In this document: positions 40,653-41,794 of the stretch, in pieces
Layout of the letters: each line of letters begins with the position of its first letter
Position numbering within the stretch: the first letter of the stretch is position 1
Assembly: GCA_003646305.1 (NCBI GenBank)
Contig: QNFJ01000001.1
Location: 1 to 41,794 of the forward strand
DNA: 41,794 nucleotides
Direction: 5' to 3'
Origin: Gammaproteobacteria bacterium
GTDB taxonomy: Bacteria > Pseudomonadota > Gammaproteobacteria > Methylococcales > UBA2780
Translations under genes and position numbers: made by a program
Notes under the pieces: generated by a model
Database searches by the model: none
Seen by the model: only the letters and a program-made list of their open reading frames with translations
What the model was told of the DNA's origin: nothing

Positions 40653-41794
40653 ATGACATCTGTAATGAAAGAAGGGCTGGGACTTCCAGTTGAAAAGACG
40701 TTGGAATACAAGCTGCAGCAACGTGACGAGTTGTATAAAAAAACAGGGCACTACTGGGGAGTAAAAGAGCTTAAGTTAAAAGAGCAGGATCCAATTAAAT
40801 ATGAACGCTTTTTTTCACGAATTCAGTCCGCCGTTTTTGCTGCGCGTGAAAAAGCTCGGTTTGTTGCGGCAAGTCCGGGTGGACGAGAAATGGGTGAATC
40901 ACTCTGGGCACTAACAACTGCTGAAGGGGACACGATCGCCATGTCGTTGGGCTTTATTTCTCATTGTGCCTCTTTTCCTGTCTCGATCAAACACATGATT
41001 GATAACCAGTTTGAAACTAATCCGGGCATTAACGACGGTGATGTATTTAGTGCTGATGATCCGCTGACATCCGGTGCGCCACATCCGGGAGATACATACA
41101 CGCTGGTTCCTATTTCTGTGGGTGGAGAAGTTATTGCGTGGTCATGTTCGGTTAATCATATCATGGACGCAGGCGCCCCTCAGGCGGGCAGCTGGCCAGT
41201 TTTTACGGTTGATACATTTATGGATGGGTTTGTCTTTCCGCCAATGAAAACAGGCGAAAACTTACGGGCGGCAAAATGGTGGGACAACCTGTGGATGAGG
41301 CGTACCCGTGCGGGAGCGATGAATGTTCTAGATGACAGAATGAGGCTTGCGGGCTGTTCAATGATTCATGGTTCTATACATGAAATTATTGAGGAATTCG
41401 GGGTCGAATACTACCAACAGGCATGCAAGGAGATTATTGAAGAGAGTCGACGGATGATCCTAAATAACATGCGTTCTACGTTGGTCCCTGGGCGATATGA
41501 TGGAAGCTGTTTCAGAATCTCCATGCTAAAAGGGCAGCAAAAAATTTGGGAGCATGCGGATAAAAATGAGCTGATTCACGTGCGTGGTGTATTCAGTGTT
41601 GATGAAGAGGGCCGAGTTGTATGGGATACAGAAGGCTCTTCACGGTGGGGCTATCATGGTTTTAATGGTTACCCTGGTGGTTCTGATGTGGCACTGTATC
41701 TTTGTATGACCACGACATTCGCCCATAGCTGTAAAGCTAGTGCTGGCGTCAATATGAACGTTGAGAGCATCTACCATGAAGGGAGCATTTATAA
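40653..41794 (+). CDS. Acetone carboxylase alpha subunit/hydantoinase B family protein, 3' end cut by the window
   Basis: An open frame of 380 codons from the ATG at 40653, behind a strong TGAGGAGGAA site, to the window edge. It resembles AcxB, the alpha subunit of acetone carboxylase: an N-terminal KTGHYWGVKEL.L...DPIKYERFFSRI segment, NDGDVFSADDPL, GAPHPGDTYTLVPI, VNHIMDAGAPQAGS and EGSSRWGYHGFNG. Acetone carboxylase turns acetone and bicarbonate into acetoacetate with ATP; relatives act on acetophenone or on hydantoins. Full-length proteins have about 700-780 residues, so roughly half is visible. Beta (HyuA-type) and gamma subunits are not in the window and should follow. The sigma-54 promoter at 39384 probably drives it through the broken locus between. 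Confidence 0.87.
   Translation, partial: MTSVMKEGLGLPVEKTLEYKLQQRDELYKKTGHYWGVKELKLKEQDPIKYERFFSRIQSAVFAAREKARFVAASPGGREMGESLWALTTAEGDTIAMSLGFISHCASFPVSIKHMIDNQFETNPGINDGDVFSADDPLTSGAPHPGDTYTLVPISVGGEVIAWSCSVNHIMDAGAPQAGSWPVFTVDTFMDGFVFPPMKTGENLRAAKWWDNLWMRRTRAGAMNVLDDRMRLAGCSMIHGSIHEIIEEFGVEYYQQACKEIIEESRRMILNNMRSTLVPGRYDGSCFRISMLKGQQKIWEHADKNELIHVRGVFSVDEEGRVVWDTEGSSRWGYHGFNGYPGGSDVALYLCMTTTFAHSCKASAGVNMNVESIYHEGSIY

Noticed and set aside
1..41794. CRISPR arrays, tRNA, rRNA or riboswitches
   Set aside because: No regularly spaced repeats and no recognisable structural RNA were found on reading the intergenic regions; the window is almost fully coding.

Overview
The window is a dense catabolic region built almost entirely from CoA-ester enzymes. 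GC content is intermediate by eye. The RND pump, lipoprotein adaptor, sigma-54 activator and gene families suit a Gram-negative proteobacterium, perhaps a gammaproteobacterium; the taxonomy is inference only.

Layout. (1) 1-1325, minus: an MmgE/PrpD-family gene running off the left edge. (2) 1486-24066, plus: a long run of tightly packed, often overlapping genes. The first block (1486-7282) resembles the cyclohexanecarboxylate ring-opening pathway: an alicyclic-type acyl-CoA dehydrogenase, an enoyl-CoA hydratase, BadI (ring-opening 2-ketocyclohexanecarboxyl-CoA hydrolase), a PaaY-like thioesterase and PimC/PimD (pimeloyl-CoA dehydrogenase). The second block (7295-15855) holds a metallo-hydrolase, a two-protein MaoC hydratase, a PaaK-like CoA ligase, a two-subunit biotin acyl-CoA carboxylase, and an Ltp2-like aldolase with its DUF35 partner. 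An RND pump (15962-20049), a nitronate-monooxygenase-like flavoprotein, another enoyl-CoA hydratase, a hotdog protein and an acyl-CoA ligase follow. (3) 24297-25157, plus: an orphan solute-binding protein, then a long inverted repeat. (4) 35331 down to 25317, minus: a second operon with a DUF35/aldolase pair, two CaiB/BaiF CoA-transferases, a flavodoxin-fold reductase, a TfoX-N protein, three acyl-CoA dehydrogenases, a MaoC hydratase and a chimeric gene joining the front of a family I CoA-transferase to the tail of alpha-methylacyl-CoA racemase. (5) 35471-41794, plus: an Old Yellow Enzyme, a hotdog thioesterase, an AcoR/AcxR-type sigma-54 activator, a likely sigma-54 promoter, a decayed chimeric locus, and the start of an acetone carboxylase alpha/hydantoinase B-type gene.

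How it may work together. An acid with a cyclohexane ring would be made a CoA ester, desaturated, hydrated, oxidised (no BadH-type dehydrogenase is present here) and opened by BadI to a pimeloyl-CoA-type diacid for PimCD. The carboxylase, MaoC pair and aldolase would suit a branched intermediate that blocks beta-oxidation, such as one derived from an alkyl-substituted cyclohexane or monoterpene acid. An aldol cleavage could yield a ketone, and a carboxylase of the acetone family with its own activator lies at the right end. The substrate is a hypothesis; the individual enzyme families are well supported.

The two most unusual items are the in-frame CoA-transferase/racemase fusion (28127-29299) and the broken carboxylase/Old Yellow Enzyme chimera sitting under the sigma-54 promoter (39460-40579).
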